Numbered from the stretch's first letter, positions 12,080 through 23,689 are shown. The stretch is DNA of 64,000 bases from Strongylocentrotus purpuratus (GCF_000002235.5 NW_022145544.1:1342501-1406500); one strand, 5' to 3'. Program-made: numbers and translations. Notes: generated from the letters alone by a model not told the origin.

Positions 12080-12620
12080 AACATAATATAAATAGGCCTA
12101 GACATTAAGAACAAACATAATATACAATGTAAAAGAGAAAAGAAGATGACAATAATGAAGTCGGAAGGACACCCAGCACAGTCAAGCCATATAGACAAGA
12201 CTGTTCTTCCATGGGGTCCAAGATGATTGTTATAATATTAAATATATATTGTGTAATGAGGAGCACGTGACTAAAAAAAAAGAAAACAAAAAAATTATAT
12301 CCTAAAGAGAGAAAAAAAAAAAAATATAACATAAATCCAATTAACAGTTTACATGAGATCGGGTACGAAGGCAATTTGTCTTTTTTGACTACATGGGAGT
12401 TTTAGATTTGTGGGGAGATTATTGAAGTGAATAGCACCTCTGTAAGAGAACGTACGTTTACAATATTCTGTTCTGGGTTTTGCCAACAATAAGTTTCCAT
12501 GAGACCTAAGCGAATAGTTGTATTGACAATATTAGAAGCAGACTTTTAAATACGGAGGAGCAAGGTCATTTAAAGCCTTATCAACCATAGTAGGTTGACG
12601 TTCATAAGGCTTATTGGCCT
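12080..12620 (-). mobile_element. Non-LTR retrotransposon fragment, C-terminal reverse transcriptase region (second LINE family)
   Basis: Minus-strand translation in more than one frame gives DKALNDLAPPYL (about 12555-12590), then KPRTEY and FSYRGAIHFNNLP (about 12420-12480). This is the usual C-terminal stretch of CR1/L2/Jockey-type LINE reverse transcriptases. The remainder is untranslated and A-rich. It is a broken fragment. Confidence 0.55.
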
Positions 12621-12766
12621 TTTTGTTAACCCCACATTTCCATAAAATTTTGTTTGCTCCTTCCCTTTGTATTTTTCTTGTAATCGATCTGTTATCTGTA
12701 TACCATGTTTGTATATTTCATTTTTTTTTTATGGAGAATGAAATAAATGAAATGAAATGAATGAAT
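12620..12766 (+). mobile_element. LINE 3' tail (L2-like, (TGAA)n end)
   Basis: The plus-strand stretch ends in a T-run, ATGGAGAATGAAATAAATGA and a TGAA/TGAAA repeat, a typical 3' terminus of L2-like LINEs. It lies tail to tail with the fragment on its left. Confidence 0.5.
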
Positions 12767-12826
12767 TCAGATGACAGTAACGTCTAATTGTTAAAGATTT
12801 CCAGCCTAAGCGAGCATGTAATTCCC

Positions 12827-12858
<32 letters not shown>

Positions 12859-14293
12859 AAAATTTTATTTCATATAACAATTGTTTGCACAATAAAGAAC
12901 ATAGTTGACAAAGTAAGATCAATATTATAACTTGAAATAGGAACCTACTGGAAACCATAGCTTGTTTTTGTATGTTCCCAAGAATAAACATAAAATGAAC
13001 GTTATTTTTCATAAATCATTTTAAAAAGTCGTAATAATTACAGTAAAATAGATATAATATAATAACATATTTTCATAAACCATTTTAAAGTATCTAAATA
13101 ATCAAAATATACAAAAAGAACAGAATGACAAAGGGACACAAAGGACAGGAAACTGGCATAATAAGATAAGACAAGACATGACAAAACAAAAACAAAAACA
13201 AAGCTGCACACAACAGAAGTTAGAAAGAGAGAGAGAGAGAGAGAGGGAGAGAGGGAGGGAGAGAGAGAGAGAGAGAGAGAGTAAAACAGGGGAGCTGTGA
13301 GAAGTTTAACCTGTAGGAGACATGTATTTTTGTATTAGATTCTTTTTTAACCCTCTACTAAAACTATAATATGTGGGTTTATTTTTAACCGGATCTGAAA
13401 GAGAGTTCAAAAGTTTTGAGCCTGAAAACACAAAAAAAATTATTTGAGAGCAAAGTTCTTGTTTTTGGTATATGAAAAAGTTCGGCAGACCGAGTAGGAT
13501 AATGATGAATATTGACATTCTTTGTAAACATCGAATAAAAAAAGTTTGGCAGTTCATTTCTATTTAAATTACACAGGAATATTCCAAGATTATAACTATA
13601 AGTCTGTTATCTTTAGGATACTATGGGACCATGTGTGTGAAAAAAGTGCATCCGTTTGCGCTCGAAAATCAGAGTGATAACACGCAGCGCTTTTTTCTGG
13701 AGTAATAAAATTCTATTTAAAAGATATTCAGCACAATTGCCCCAAGCTATAATCCGTAGTTTAAGTGTGGGAGGATCAACGTTGACACATGACTGTAAGG
13801 ACTTATTCCAAGTATAATATACCAGTTCGTAGATACAATCTGAGCATGCGCGGATTGATCTGCGCACGCTCAGATAAAGGTCACTTGAACAAAATTGTAA
13901 TACCCACCGAGACTAATACTGGATACATGCTCACATTCATGCATGCACCTGTGTTGCATTCTATTGAACATAGGTGGAAGTAATCTTTTCAAGAGGGCAA
14001 ACAAAGAATCACCTCCATGACTTTAGCTGGATTATTCCAAAAGGCACAAAGTTGGATTTATCTATGTTTAAAAGATATGTGATATTTGGGGTCATATGAC
14101 CCATGTGCTAACTACGAACTGGTCTATTCGACATGCCCTGTTTCGAAGTTTCTGTACAGAGTTGACATATTTAGCACAGGCTGCATGTTCCATGTATTAT
14201 ATCACCATAGTCAAAAATAGGGAGAATAATGGCATTACATACATATTTCATATTAGATAGTTCGCCATCGAGCCAACAAGCGTATAAGATTAC

Positions 14294-14699
14294 TTACCTT
14301 GAACACATGTCATCAATATGCAAATTCCACTTTAAACTAGGATCTAACAACATACCAAGATACTTCGTAGATTGTACATGTCGTATATTTATCCCATTTA
14401 CATTCAAGTTCAGCTTACTACATTTAGTAAACATTCTGGGTGAGCCAAATAACATGCTTACTGTTTTCTCACAATTGAGGCTCAATTTGGAGATATACAA
14501 CCAAGTAAATATTCTATTAAGTTCAGAATTTAACAAAGACTCTATAGTAAGGACGTTTCTGTGTGAGAAATAAATGAATGTGTCATCAGCAAATACATGA
14601 ACAGAGTATTTCTCTATATGATTTAAAATATCATCAATATAAATTATAAACATAAGCGGGCCCAATATAGATCCTTGGGGAACCCCGAAATCTATATTC
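14294..14699 (-). pseudogene. LINE reverse transcriptase palm segment
   Basis: This piece of the LINE stays open from VPQGSILGP through FADDT to KYLGMLLDPSLKW, a common pre-thumb motif. It is the longest uninterrupted part of the element's reverse transcriptase sequence. The opposite-strand frame at 14229-14573 is its shadow. Confidence 0.75.
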
Positions 14700-14761
14700 G
14701 ACTCTGATGGTGTAGATGAGTAAAAAAAAAAAAGAGTACATTATACACGACGACCTTTTAA

Positions 14762-15141
14762 AGGGATCCGATAACTTTGTCTCAGATTCTGAAATAAAAT
14801 TCTGGATTTAGCTCATGATGTAATGATAATTATAAACCTTTAGGTCAGTCAGGACCCCCATGACTTTTACAAGCCGATCGCCTGTCTGATTATCAACATA
14901 TTATTTATGATTGAAATTACAAATTTTGAAAACCGTTCGCCTGACGGTTTTCATAACACTACAGTCTATTGGGGAAAACGAGTATGGTAAAACTGGTCAC
15001 TCAAAGATTTTTACTTTTTTGAGGCACTTCTTGATTATTTTGAAGCGCAATTTTTTTAGGGCTTCAATATTACACCATATCACAGACACTGATAACACGT
15101 AGGGCCGTGTATCTTAGATTTAACATTGTTAAACGATCCCT
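14762..15141. mobile_element. TTAA-flanked miniature transposon, family A (AGGGATC ends), inside the LINE
   Basis: 380 bases with ends AGGGATCC and GATCCCT, bordered by TTAA at 14758-14761 and 15142-15145. Dropping the element and one TTAA rejoins the reverse transcriptase frame at SYL-KGRR, so the empty site is directly legible. Relatives lie at 59275-59619 and, truncated and reversed, at 41044-41116. Confidence 0.85.
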
Positions 15142-15284
15142 TTAAGTAACTAGCAAACCATGATAAACAATCAGATGATACACCAATCATAGATAGCTCG
15201 TTCAAAAGAATATCAGGATCAACGAGCACTATTTTTGGGGCCTAATTCGTGAGAAAATTCTCCTTTTTTACCAGTGGGGGTCCA

Positions 15285-15336
15285 GGCTCGTCGCCCCCAC
15301 CCCCTCCCCCTCCCCCCGTGGATCCGCGCCTGGCAG
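15285..15336. mobile_element. hAT-like terminus
   Basis: C-rich stretch ending GTGGATCCGCGCCTG, the right-hand end type of the hAT-like elements here. No matching left end was found; it adjoins the broken 5' edge of the LINE. Confidence 0.4.
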
Positions 15337-15605
15337 AAGGAATCTAAAAAGTAACATTTCATACAAAAATTACGCAGTTTTTTCATCAACCTTCAACAAA
15401 TGAATTGAATTGAATTGAATGTTACAGAGTCACTTTAAAAAGAAGAAAGAAATATATCACCATAATAAGGATATGATAATAAAGTGCCGTGGATATCAAG
15501 TGTTATAAACATGCAATGAGCGCTTTTCAAGAAGCCACTACTACTAATTCTATTACTGCTTCTACTACTACTAATCTTATTACTACTGTTGTTATTATTA
15601 ATATG

Positions 15606-16132
15606 GGGTCTGCTCGCTATTAATAAGGACAGCTGTTTTACAAGACCGCTGTTCATTTAGTCACGCGTTATAGAAATAAAAGCGGTCATTCTAAATGGCC
15701 GTCCTTATAAATAGCGAGGTAAATAGGCCATTTTCGTAATGTAACCAAATTTAATGCATAAGTCTTTGTGAAGTGCCTCAATACAAATTATTTCATTCAC
15801 CTTATAAGAATAATAGTATTTCAAAAGTCAGAATGCAAACTGATTAAGTGTTGCTAGGTAGGTCAAGCCATAATGTTTGTCCTACCTGGCAAAAATTAAT
15901 GTATGCAGTTCGGATTCTTTCTATTGAAATACAATTATTCTTATCAGGTGAATGAAATAATTTGTATTGAGGCACTTCACAAAGACTTATGCATTAAATT
16001 TGGTTACTCTACGAAAATGGCGTATTGTTTATGGTTTGCTCGCTATTTATAAGGGCCGCTATTCATAAAGGAGCGCTATTCATTTTGTCACGTGTTATAG
16101 ATAGCTGTCCTTATGGATAGCGAGCTTGACCC
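15606..16132. mobile_element. Foldback element with ~110 bp inner inverted arms
   Basis: Outer ends read GGGTCTGCTCGCTAT and ATAGCGAGCTTGACCC. Inner arms, about 15720-15835 and 15925-16030, are close reverse complements (shared GAAGTGCCTCAATACAAATT in the left arm). Flanks ATTAATAT and ATTAATGT suggest an 8-base target duplication with one mismatch. No coding capacity. Confidence 0.65.
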
Positions 16133-18060
16133 ATTAATGTTATCATCATTATTATCATTATTATCAACATCGTGTTGTTATCATCATCTTATATCATCAT
16201 CATCACCATCATCATCACCATCATCATCATCATCAAAACACTGGAATCTTCTGAACAACCAAATTATGGAGGTCTTGTACGGGTGATTAAGTATAAACAT
16301 TATTTTTTAAAGATAGAATATACATATTAAATTTTCCTACCTGTAATTTGTGAAGTGTCACAAGATGTCATTTAAAGCTGGAAAAAATGAGGATTTTCCT
16401 CGATCATCTGAAAAAAAAATTTACGAAAAGCTGAAGTCCTATCACCACCCGGTACGATGCACATAGACTTCCTTGTTCAAACAGTTTCCAGAGGTAAATT
16501 CACAAATGCCTGATGTAGTATCGCACGCATGTTTGTGTCAGTCCGTATATTTATTCATTATTTTATCCTGCCAATCATTCAAGTCAGAACGGCAGACATG
16601 ATTCATTTTTGTCCGATCGGGTATCATTAACCAACGTAGGTAATGGAAGCAAAATAATGATTGCTTCGACTCTTGCCTATTTGCTAGCACTAAACAAGCC
16701 CAGCCCGTCTATCGATTCCCGATTCGCTTGTGAAACACCGATGACCTATTCCTGCTTTCTGCAAGCGAATTTTACGAATGGCACCATGTCCAATATGAAA
16801 TACGCCATAGTCCACGACGTTTATATGCAAATGAATGAAATGTAACCTTACGAAATGATCACGCTTGAAACGAATGCTTCTTCGATACACCAAATCGAGA
16901 GAACATAACAGTCATCTATCCTCTCCAACCGGCGCTATAGTTCTCCTTAGCTATGAAAGATAACCAACAGTCTTTCTCAAGACTACACCAACAGAAACAC
17001 ACACTCAAGAAAGAAAGATTACCGAGAGTCCTTTTCAGGACTTCCCAATCCCCCCCCCCCCCCCCTCTCTCACGTGGTGCAACCGTAAGCCTATTACAGT
17101 CATGTAGATCTTTGTGCTAAATTATATATACGGTTTAATAATGCCTGAAGCGGCTTATAGTGAGATACATGTACATAACGACATCACCCTCTGCACAATC
17201 CCTTTATTCTCTCTCGTCTCGTCTCTCCATCCCATCATTTCTGAGTATAATTGCATCCCTTTTCTTCCATTATATCCATTTTCTGCCACCTTTAATGATA
17301 TGCATTGGCCTAGTTACATTTTGCCTGCCATGCATCATACATGCATCATGTCTGTAATTTTCCCTTACTTCCGTAGTCTTTCTCCCACTTTTTATTTCGG
17401 TTTCATGGCGATGTATTTTTATGTCACTATGTACACATGTACACTGAGTCTCAGAATAGGATTTCGCAACCATGCTTCAATACAAAACTATTCCAAATCA
17501 TTCATGATTATGTTATGGATACTAAGCAGTTCGGATACGGAAATGTCAACCTTGGAGACCCCCCCCCCCCCCTCCCCAACATCCCCTCCCCCTCCCCCTT
17601 TTGCCCACACCGTCAGAAACAAGACTATGCAATAAATATACACAGAATTAATCATATTAATGCAGCAGCTTATACATTATAGGCAGACACGCGGAGATGG
17701 TTTGTTGCATGGTCGCACTCAGTGAAACTGCATTAGAACAAACAAATTCACCGACGTCCGTTTCCATAGCAACACTGAGTGAATGCGTAGGAAACGCCCA
17801 GCTAATGGCGGCCATCTAGCATATACAGAGCTCATACGTTGGGTACTTCATGGCCCTTACAACACAGAGAGGTTTAGGTAATTTCAATTTATTTCCCTTC
17901 AGCGTTCAGTTAGGGTCCATTTACGAACGGCTCATACAGTTGTCATTTTTACTTGTATACCTAACAAGTATAGGCCTACTCCACAACTTTAATCGAAATT
18001 TTTTTAGAGGGGTAAAAACAAATACATAGAACATGCCCGAAAATCTACACATTTTGTATA
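16133..18060. other. Gene-free stretch with microsatellites
   Basis: Contains an ATC/CAT triplet tract at about 16140-16236 and C-runs at 17049-17066 and about 17560. The open frames at 16609-16845 and 17114-17635 have no recognisable domain and no splice support. Confidence 0.45.
17760..17816. promoter_or_regulatory. RFX X-box-like and YY1-like sites
   Basis: GTTTCCATAGCAAC (17760-17773) fits the imperfect palindrome of RFX X-boxes. AATGGCGGCCATCT about 35 bases downstream resembles a YY1 site. No gene start is visible nearby, so this is a weak call. Confidence 0.2.
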
Positions 18061-18066
18061 AGAGAG

Positions 18067-18271
18067 AGGCGATGCTTCAGTGGTAGAGCAGTGGTCTCGT
18101 GACCGGGAGGTCCCAGGTTCGAAACCAAGTCGATGCCCTAGTGCACTTTGGTAAAGCATTAATCCTCGTTATCATTCCCTCAGAGAAGACTTAAAGCCGT
18201 CAGTCTCCTGACTGCTTACTTACAGACATTCACATGTTTTCTTAACAGTCAGGTAAAAACAACCAACCAAA
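18067..18271 (+). mobile_element. tRNA-derived SINE
   Basis: An A-box-like TTCAGTGGTAGAGCAG (about 18076-18091) is followed at the right spacing by an exact B box GGTTCGAAACC (18116-18126), so the head derives from a tRNA. The body runs on about 140 bases to a tail AAAAACAACCAACCAA. The tRNA part lacks a convincing 3' acceptor arm, which argues against a functional tRNA gene. Confidence 0.75.
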
Positions 18272-18947
18272 TGTATGAGAGAAAACAAAGCTATAACAAT
18301 TTGGTTTGGAAACGATTGAACTTCTAGAGAAAAGAAAATGGAATTTGTTGTCGATCTCTTTTTCCATATCTATTAGAATGAAAGGAGCAGATACCAATTG
18401 ATTGTGTAAATCATCGCACAGTCGAAAAGCCTACGAAAAAGTAGAGAAATAATACAATAACATCTTGTTACATGTCAAATAAGAATCGCCCCACCCCACC
18501 CCACCACACCACACAAGGAGTAAATTTAATATAACGCAATAATTATTTTAAAAAACGAAAGGGGGGATACAGATCTGTCCTTTTACACACGTATATCAAC
18601 TGTATGGGTTTCTTGAAAGCGTTATTTTTTTCATTATTATGGCCTTGCGGTATAATTGTGACGATGAATAATTAATAACTCCTTTACCAGGTACGCTGTG
18701 TATATTTGTTATCAACATTGGAAGAATAATGGATTCTACTACTACATGACTATATTTAAGTGCTTGCCATCGTACGTAGGCTATATACCAACAGGATCGT
18801 GATTAACATGACATAGCACCCAGAATCATCATTTTAATTATATACCGATTATCTGTACTCCAACTGCTAACGTTACGTAATCACGCTAATTATAGTATGA
18901 ATGTATAGTATATGTCGTTATATTTCATATAATGTATTAACTATTAT
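18272..18947. other. No feature recognised
   Basis: AT-rich DNA between the SINE and the palindromic element; a CCCCACCCCACC tract lies near 18490. Confidence 0.4.
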
Positions 18948-19708
18948 ATAATCACGGTAGAGGTTTACGGTACACCATGTGTAAAGTCCTAGAAGGACTA
19001 AGGAAAGTGGATAGAAAATAGAAGTGAAAATAGAAAGGCGAGAAAGTGGAGGTTGGAAGGAAGAGTATCTTTCAGAAGTGCAGTGGCGGATCCAGGGGTG
19101 GGCCGAAACGGCCGCGGCCCCCCCTATTGGCGAAGCAAAAAAAATTGAGAAGGAAAAAAGAGAAAGAAAAAAAGAAGGAAAAAAAAGGGGGAAAAAGGAG
19201 AAGATAAAAGAAAAGAGAACAAAAAAGTAAAGAAAAGAGAGAGAGTTCAAAAAAGAGGAAAGAAAAAGAAGAGAGGAGCCGGGGAGAAAGAAAGACAACG
19301 AAATGGCACTAACAATAATTAGTGACAGTAACGACGAATAAGGGAAAGACAAGGGGAAGGGGGGGGGGGTGCGTGAAGGCGGATGCATTGAGGGGAGGGG
19401 GGGGGGAGGGGTGACTGGCCGTATTCTTATTTTTAGATTATGCGAAACTGAGTCGAAATTATGCTTCTTTTCAAAACAATCTTAGCATGCTTGTTTATGT
19501 TAAGCCGGAGTGCATGAAAAGGTTAGTGTTGAAACACTTCTGAAAAGGCCGCACCCGGCCCCTCCAAAGAACGGCAGAATGGTAATCTATAAATTATGGG
19601 GTCATTCTTGATGGCTTTTGAGTCGTTATTAAGGAGGGGGCCGGCCCTACTCAAATGGTAGTGACCGTAACGATGGATAAGGGAATAAGGAGGAAGGGAT
19701 GCACATGC

Positions 19709-19812
19709 AGGCGCGTACGCAGGGGGGGGGGGGGGGAGGGGGAGGGGGAGGGGGAGGGGGAGGGGGAGGGGGAGGGGGGAGGGGGAGGGGGAGGGGGAGG
19801 GGGGGGGGGGTC
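19709..19812 (+). repeat. hAT-like end followed by (GGGGGA)n G-rich tract
   Basis: CAGGCGCGTACGCAGG leads into about 90 bases of GGGGGA repeats and G-runs. The many G-tracts spaced by single A could form stacked G-quadruplexes. Confidence 0.7.
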
Positions 19813-19874
19813 GAACCCCCCCTCAAATTTTTGTCAAGTTGTCAAGTTGGTCCTGATGTGTATAATGCGTAGAC

Positions 19875-20160
19875 CAGGGGTTCTCAAACTTTTTCTTTGA
19901 CGGTCCAGAAGCGATTTCTATGAAAGCTGTAAGGTCCGAAATGACACTTGTATACTGAAGATAATGAGGCTTGTTTTTGGTCTATATCTGATCCAAGGAG
20001 AATTGTTACAATTTAAAAAATCAGAACCGCCAGTGCTTCCACTCGTTTAAATAGAGTTTCCTGAAAAAGAACACCCAATATCCTGGAATTTGAAAGAATT
20101 TTCTTACAACTTTCAAAATGCCTACTTGGATTTCTTATTTGGATGAATCGCTATGAGTTT
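19875..20160 (+). mobile_element. hAT-Charlie-like 5' end
   Basis: CAGGGGTTCTCAAACTTTTT matches the terminal motif known from Charlie-type hAT elements. No partner 3' end was found in the window. Confidence 0.4.
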
Positions 20161-22480
20161 AGATCCGTACAATATGGCACAGCTTTAGGGGCCTGGGAGA
20201 TCCCCCACCGGGGGTTCCGGGGCGGAGCCCCAGGATGCTCTCGAGTTAATTTGACTTTAAAGAGCAAGTGTTTCTAAGATATAAAGAGAGATTATTTCTT
20301 CAATGAAGTTAAAGGACTCTTGAAAATAAAATAGCCCTTTCATTTCATTTTAGAAATAAACTCTTATCCATCCCTTGATATTTAAATTGCACTGCTCCTA
20401 CTTCGTGCTTTGTTCACACTCTCCCTGTTCTATAAAGGGTGTTTTCTCTATTTGATCATCAACAGAAGCAAAATGCTAGGCCACGAACTTTTCGAAGCGT
20501 GACCAGATTATAAGTATGCTTAAATGGGGGCATTGATGTATGTAGAAAAAACAGGATTAAGATCCCATGCAACGCTTCGAAATTTAAAAGAAGAATAAAA
20601 AAAATAAAGTTGAGATTTCACCTTTATGTCTAGACGTTGCATAATGCAATTCGTTTTGGTATTTTAATTCCATCTCAGAGTGATTACTTCTTAAATGAAG
20701 TGAAAGGACTCTTGAAGATAAAATAGCCCTTTTAGTTTCATTTCATTTTAGAAATAAACTCTAATCCATCCTTTGATATTTAAACTGCACTACTCCTACT
20801 GTGTGCCTTTTCACACTCTCCCTGATCTATAAAGACTGCTTTCTTTATTTGATCATCAACAGAAGCGAAAGGCTAGGCCACGAACTTTTCGAAGCGTGAC
20901 CAGATTCCAAGTATGCTTAAATGGGGGCATTAATGTATGTAGAAAAAAAACAGGATTAAGATCCCATGCAACGCTTCGAAATTTAAAAGAAGAATAAGAA
21001 AAATAAAGTTGAGATTTAACCTTTATGTCTAGACGTTGCAAAATGCAATTCGTTTTGGTATTTTATTCCATCTCAGAATGATTATAGAAGTTATTTTTTA
21101 AGGATAATAAAGATAAAGCTGTCCGGGTTTTTAAAGATAATGCGTCAAAACAAATCGAACAAGCTGTTTATTTCTTTATTCATGGTCTGTTTCTACTGTT
21201 TATCTATTTTCATTGCCAACCCTCGAAAAAGGAATTTAGTATGCATTTCACAGAGGAAGTTTGTATAGGAGAACTATATATATATATATATATACAAATT
21301 ATTCATTGGGCTTATTTTGCCTTCTAATGGATCCGTACAATATGGCACAGCTTTAGGGGCCTGGAAGAGCCCCTACCAGGGGTTCCAGGGCGGAGCCCCA
21401 GGATGCTTTCGAGTTTATTTGACTTTCAAGAGAAAGTGTCTCTAAGATATAAAGAGAGGTTATTTCTTCAATGAAGTGAAAGGACTCATGAAAATAAAAT
21501 AGCCCTTTCATTTCATTTTAGAAATAAACTCTAATCCATCCCTGGATATTTAAATTGCACTGCTCCTATTTCGTGCTTTGTTCACACTCTCCCTGATCTA
21601 TAAATAGTGCTTTCTCTATTTGATCATCAACAGAAGCAAAATGCTAGGCCACGAACTTTTCGAAGCGTGACCAGATTCAGAGTATGCTTAAATGGGGGCA
21701 TTGATGTCCCGGCCCCCCCCCCCCCCCCCCCACTCAGTGTTATTTAGGGTACGCATATGCTCGTTCCCTCTTTTTGAAAGCACCCCCTATCTGAGGACTG
21801 CCAACATTTCCGAACCCCCCTTTCGCGGGCTTTTCGCGGGCTTTTCGCGGGCTTTTCCTGCCTTGGAGACCCCCCTAAATCATGAAAAATGCTCAATGTA
21901 CCCCCTAAATTCGGAATAATTTCTCAGGAGTCCAAAGAGATGAGAGAAAAAAAGAAAAAACACCCCCTTTTTAAAGAAATCTCCGGGTGAAAAGTCAAAT
22001 ACACCCCTTTTTTAACAATTCTCGGGCTGGACTTTGTCGCACGAAAAGTACCCCTTTACCGGACATTTTGGCAACACGCCTGCGGTCATTTCGAAACCTG
22101 AGTGGGGGGGGGGGGGCCGGGATTGATGTATGTAGAAAAAAAGGATTAAGATCCCATGTAACGCTTCGAAATGTAAAGAAGAATGAGAAAACTAAAGTTG
22201 AGATTCGACCGTTATGTCTAGACGTTGCTTAATGCATTTCGTATTGGTATTATCTCCCGTCTGACAGTGATTAGAGACGTTATTTATATGGATAATAAAG
22301 ATAAAGCTGTCCGGGTCTTTGAATATAATGCTTCAAAACAAATCGAACAAGCTGTTTATTTCTTTATTCATGGTCTGTTTTTACTGTTTATCTTTTTTCC
22401 TTGCCAATCCTCGAAAACGAATGTATTATGCATTTCACAGAGGAAAGTTTGCATATTGATGAAACTATGGGCGCAGGCCA
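20161..22480 (+). repeat. Three staggered copies of a ~1 kb repeat
   Basis: Copies at about 20161-20690, 20691-21290 and 21320-22480 share GCTAGGCCACGAACTTTTCG, CAGGATTAAGATCCCATG and AAACAAATCGAACAAGCTGT. Copies 1 and 3 start at CCGTACAATATGGCACAGCT. Copy 1 is cut short on the right, copy 2 on the left, and copy 3 is split by the element at 21708-22121. The frames inside are short and I recognise no protein. Confidence 0.75.
21708..22121. mobile_element. Miniature transposon with CCCGGCCCC ends and 8 bp target duplication
   Basis: Ends are CCCGGCCCC...CACTCAG and CTGAGTGG...GGCCGGG. The flanks ATTGATGT at 21700-21707 and 22122-22129 are identical. The neighbouring repeat copies have an uninterrupted GGGGGCATTGATGTATG (copy 2: GGGGGCATTAATGTATG), confirming a clean insertion. 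A second copy lies at 41970-42143. Confidence 0.85.
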
Positions 22481-22574
22481 AGATTTAAACCCACTCAAGT
22501 GTGAATTTGGCGCATCTTCACTGATCTTCTTCAACTAGGAAATGGACTTCATTGTAGCCTTAGGACAGGATGGT

Positions 22575-23095
22575 GAAATAAAATTGATAAAAGAACATCA
22601 TAATCAGATTATCCGACCCCGGAAACCCCATGAATTCATCAACTTTTATCATACTGGTCCTTTTCCTTTTGAAACTACGCTTGACCTTTAACTCGGATGG
22701 CGGCCATTTTTATTTGGCCAATATGGCCAGCATGACAGCCCCAAGGAGACCTGCAATATTGATACAAGCAACATCATAATCAGATTCTCTGACCCAGAAA
22801 CCCCCCTTACTATATAATTTTTTTTTATCATTTTAGCTCTTTTCCTTTTGGAACTACTATTGATCTGTAACTATCAAATGGAGGCCATTTTGGATTTGAC
22901 CAATATTACCAGTATGACCCGAGGAGATCTCAAATCGATGAAAGAATATCATAATCAGATTCTCTGACCCCGAAAACCCCTTAAATATATAAACTTTTAT
23001 CATACTAGCCCATTTTCTTTCGTAACTACACTTGACCTGTAACTATCAGATGGCGGCCATTTTGGATTTGCCCAATATGGCATACCCAGAGGGTA
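22575..23095 (+). repeat. Tandem array, ~190 bp unit, three copies
   Basis: Units recur with CATCATAATCAGATT, CTCTGACCCCGAAAACCCC and TGGCGGCCATTTTGGATTTG landmarks near 22600/22700, 22775/22880 and 22950/23055. It is followed by CAAATTTGGTGCTTTTAGAA, a motif I recall near such arrays in other marine invertebrates. Confidence 0.7.
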
Positions 23096-23234
23096 CCCTT
23101 CTTGGCGTCCGGAAGAAATCGTAAAAGTATGGTATAATCTACCTCTGGGCCAAATTTGGTGCTTTTAGAAGAATCTGCACCAAACAACCCCTATTTAGCC
23201 CTAACAGCCTCCACTATATTGACTATGTATATGT

Positions 23235-23420
23235 GTGGACTAGAGTACGGACATTCGGTGCGGCAGGCGGACTATTGGTGCGAGACCTCTTCCGCACGGA
23301 TTGTCCGTCAGACATTTGAGGCGCGCACGGAATGTCCGACACGGACATTCTGCGCGGATAAAATCCGCACCGATCGTCCGCTCTCGATCGATCTCTAATA
23401 GTCGGACGATCGGTGCGGGT
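23235..23420. repeat. GC-rich cluster of nested hairpins
   Basis: CCGCACCGATCGTCCG (near 23365) is followed 22 bases later by its exact complement CGGACGATCGGTGCGG. Shorter pairs built on CGGACATTC/GAATGTCCG precede it. Composition (CpG-rich, about 55-60% GC) differs sharply from its surroundings. Confidence 0.65.
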
Positions 23421-23689
23421 TACATTCTACGCGGTCACACCGGCCATACGTAAATGGCAGTGACGGTAACGACGAATTAGGAGGAAGGGGTGCATTGGGG
23501 ATGATCATACTATCATTTTAGAGTGTGCAATCTGGGTCAGAATCCAGCATAATATATTTATAAAAAAGAGGTTCACATAAAAGCACTCATGATAAAGCCG
23601 CGCCCGGCCCCTACAACATCATTTTGGATTTTCAGATGATGGGGCGGGTGGCAGGGGTAGGGGGCAAAGTTCGCCCCACTCTTCAAGTA

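Larger units (their letters stand above)
12829..15240 (-). mobile_element. Non-LTR LINE with reverse transcriptase remains, interrupted by a miniature transposon
   Basis: Minus strand. From its 5' side: LVDPDILLNELSMIG...CLSWFASYL (about 15230-15142), then after an inserted element (14762-15141) IDFGVPQGSILGPLMF and FADDTFIYF (about 14690-14560), the palm motifs with the catalytic Asp pair. Next come ILPIFDYGDI (about 14240), WGNCAEYLLN and LLQKKALRVIT (about 13745-13670), and NIHHYPTRSAELFHIPKTRT (about 13520-13460), then a 3' UTR and a (CAAT)n tail at 12829-12856. The order and motifs are those of CR1/L2/Jockey-type non-LTR elements. Several stops and frame changes make it non-functional, and the endonuclease half is absent. 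Confidence 0.8.

Noticed and set aside
14229-14573. 114-codon plus-strand frame
   Set aside because: Antisense shadow of the LINE reverse transcriptase.
16609-16845. 78-codon open frame
   Set aside because: No domain, no splice context, and an overlapping frame of similar length on the other strand.
17114-17635. 173-codon open frame
   Set aside because: Low-complexity Pro-rich end over a C-run, no homology recognised, overlaps other frames.
18067-18140. Functional tRNA gene
   Set aside because: A and B boxes are present but the acceptor arm does not close convincingly and a SINE body follows.
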